Shown here piece by piece: positions 5,586 to 5,774 of a stretch of DNA of 5,774 nt. The number at the start of each line of letters is the position of its first letter. Positions within the stretch are counted from its first letter, which is position 1. The position numbers and the translations under genes are program-made. The stretch spans positions 1-5,774 of the forward strand of contig JAACEH010000131.1 in the NCBI GenBank assembly GCA_011682595.1. Direction: 5' to 3'. Source of the DNA: Anaerolineaceae bacterium. Lineage in GTDB: Bacteria > Planctomycetota > Phycisphaerae > FEN-1346 > JAACEH01. The notes under the pieces were generated by a model. That model was given only the letters and a program-made list of their open reading frames with translations, was not told the origin of the DNA and made no database searches.

Positions 5586-5774
5586 CTACCTGCGAAGCCC
5601 CAGGCGCTTGATGACGCCCTGGTACCTCTCGAAACTGGTCCGCCGCAGGTACTTCAGGAGGCTGCTCCTGCGACCGACCATCTTCAGCAGCCCGCGCCGC
5701 GAGGAGAAGTCCTTCTTGTTCACCTTGAGATGCTCGGTCAGGTGACTGATTCGCTGAGTCAGCAGGGCGATCTG
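5586..5774 (-). CDS. rpsO: 30S ribosomal protein S15, C-terminal part (N-terminus beyond window)
   Basis: S15 binds 16S rRNA early in assembly of the small subunit platform. The visible 62 residues begin [16 protein letters not shown] and end [12 protein letters not shown]. Diagnostic stretches are [15 protein letters not shown] (19-33), with the H/D-SRRGLL core of the family, LLKYLRR (39-45) and the terminal RLGLRR, which equals that of E. coli S15. Against the 89-residue E. coli protein about 27 N-terminal residues are missing, including the first helix. The gene ends in TAG and is followed after 15 nt by a terminator hairpin, then pnp. S15 often represses its own mRNA through the leader, but that region lies outside the window. 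Confidence 0.96.
   Translation of the reverse strand, partial: QIALLTQRISHLTEHLKVNKKDFSSRRGLLKMVGRRSSLLKYLRRTSFERYQGVIKRLGLRR

Overview
The window is a compact, GC-rich stretch of bacterial chromosome. All five recognisable genes lie on the minus strand, so it reads from right to left: the end of rpsO (ribosomal protein S15), pnp (polynucleotide phosphorylase), a membrane-anchored histidine kinase, an NtrC-type sigma-54 response regulator, and the start of mutL (mismatch repair). rpsO and mutL are cut by the window edges; the other three genes are complete. Most codons end in G or C, which explains the many long open frames seen on the plus strand. None of those resembles a protein family.

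Region by region. 5586-5774 holds the C-terminal 62 residues of S15. 5370-5585 is the rpsO-pnp spacer, with a good intrinsic terminator or attenuator just after rpsO and a leader of more than 150 nt before pnp. 3249-5369 is a full-length PNPase with both RNase PH domains, KH and S1. 3125-3248 is the pnp-kinase spacer and contains a perfect 11-bp inverted repeat. 2288-3124 and 930-2291 are the kinase and regulator, joined by a 4-bp ATGA overlap and so surely one translational unit. 795-929 is a short spacer with a 14-bp perfect palindrome and a promoter with a perfect TATAAT directly before mutL. 1-794 is the conserved GHKL ATPase half of mutL.

Functionally, rpsO-pnp is the widespread ribosome/RNA-decay pair. 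The two-component system would phosphorylate a sigma-54 activator, but the kinase has no recognisable sensor domain, so the signal cannot be read from the sequence. mutL appears able to start from its own promoter.

The gene content is housekeeping and I see no mobile element, CRISPR array, RNA gene or clearly new system. The most unusual signal is that the two spacers flanking pnp share two sequence motifs (12/12 and 16/18 identical) in the same order and orientation. The organism is a GC-rich bacterium that uses sigma-54. A Planctomycetota-like lineage is a guess from the general look of the PNPase and of the short kinase plus NtrC pair; the sequence alone does not prove it.
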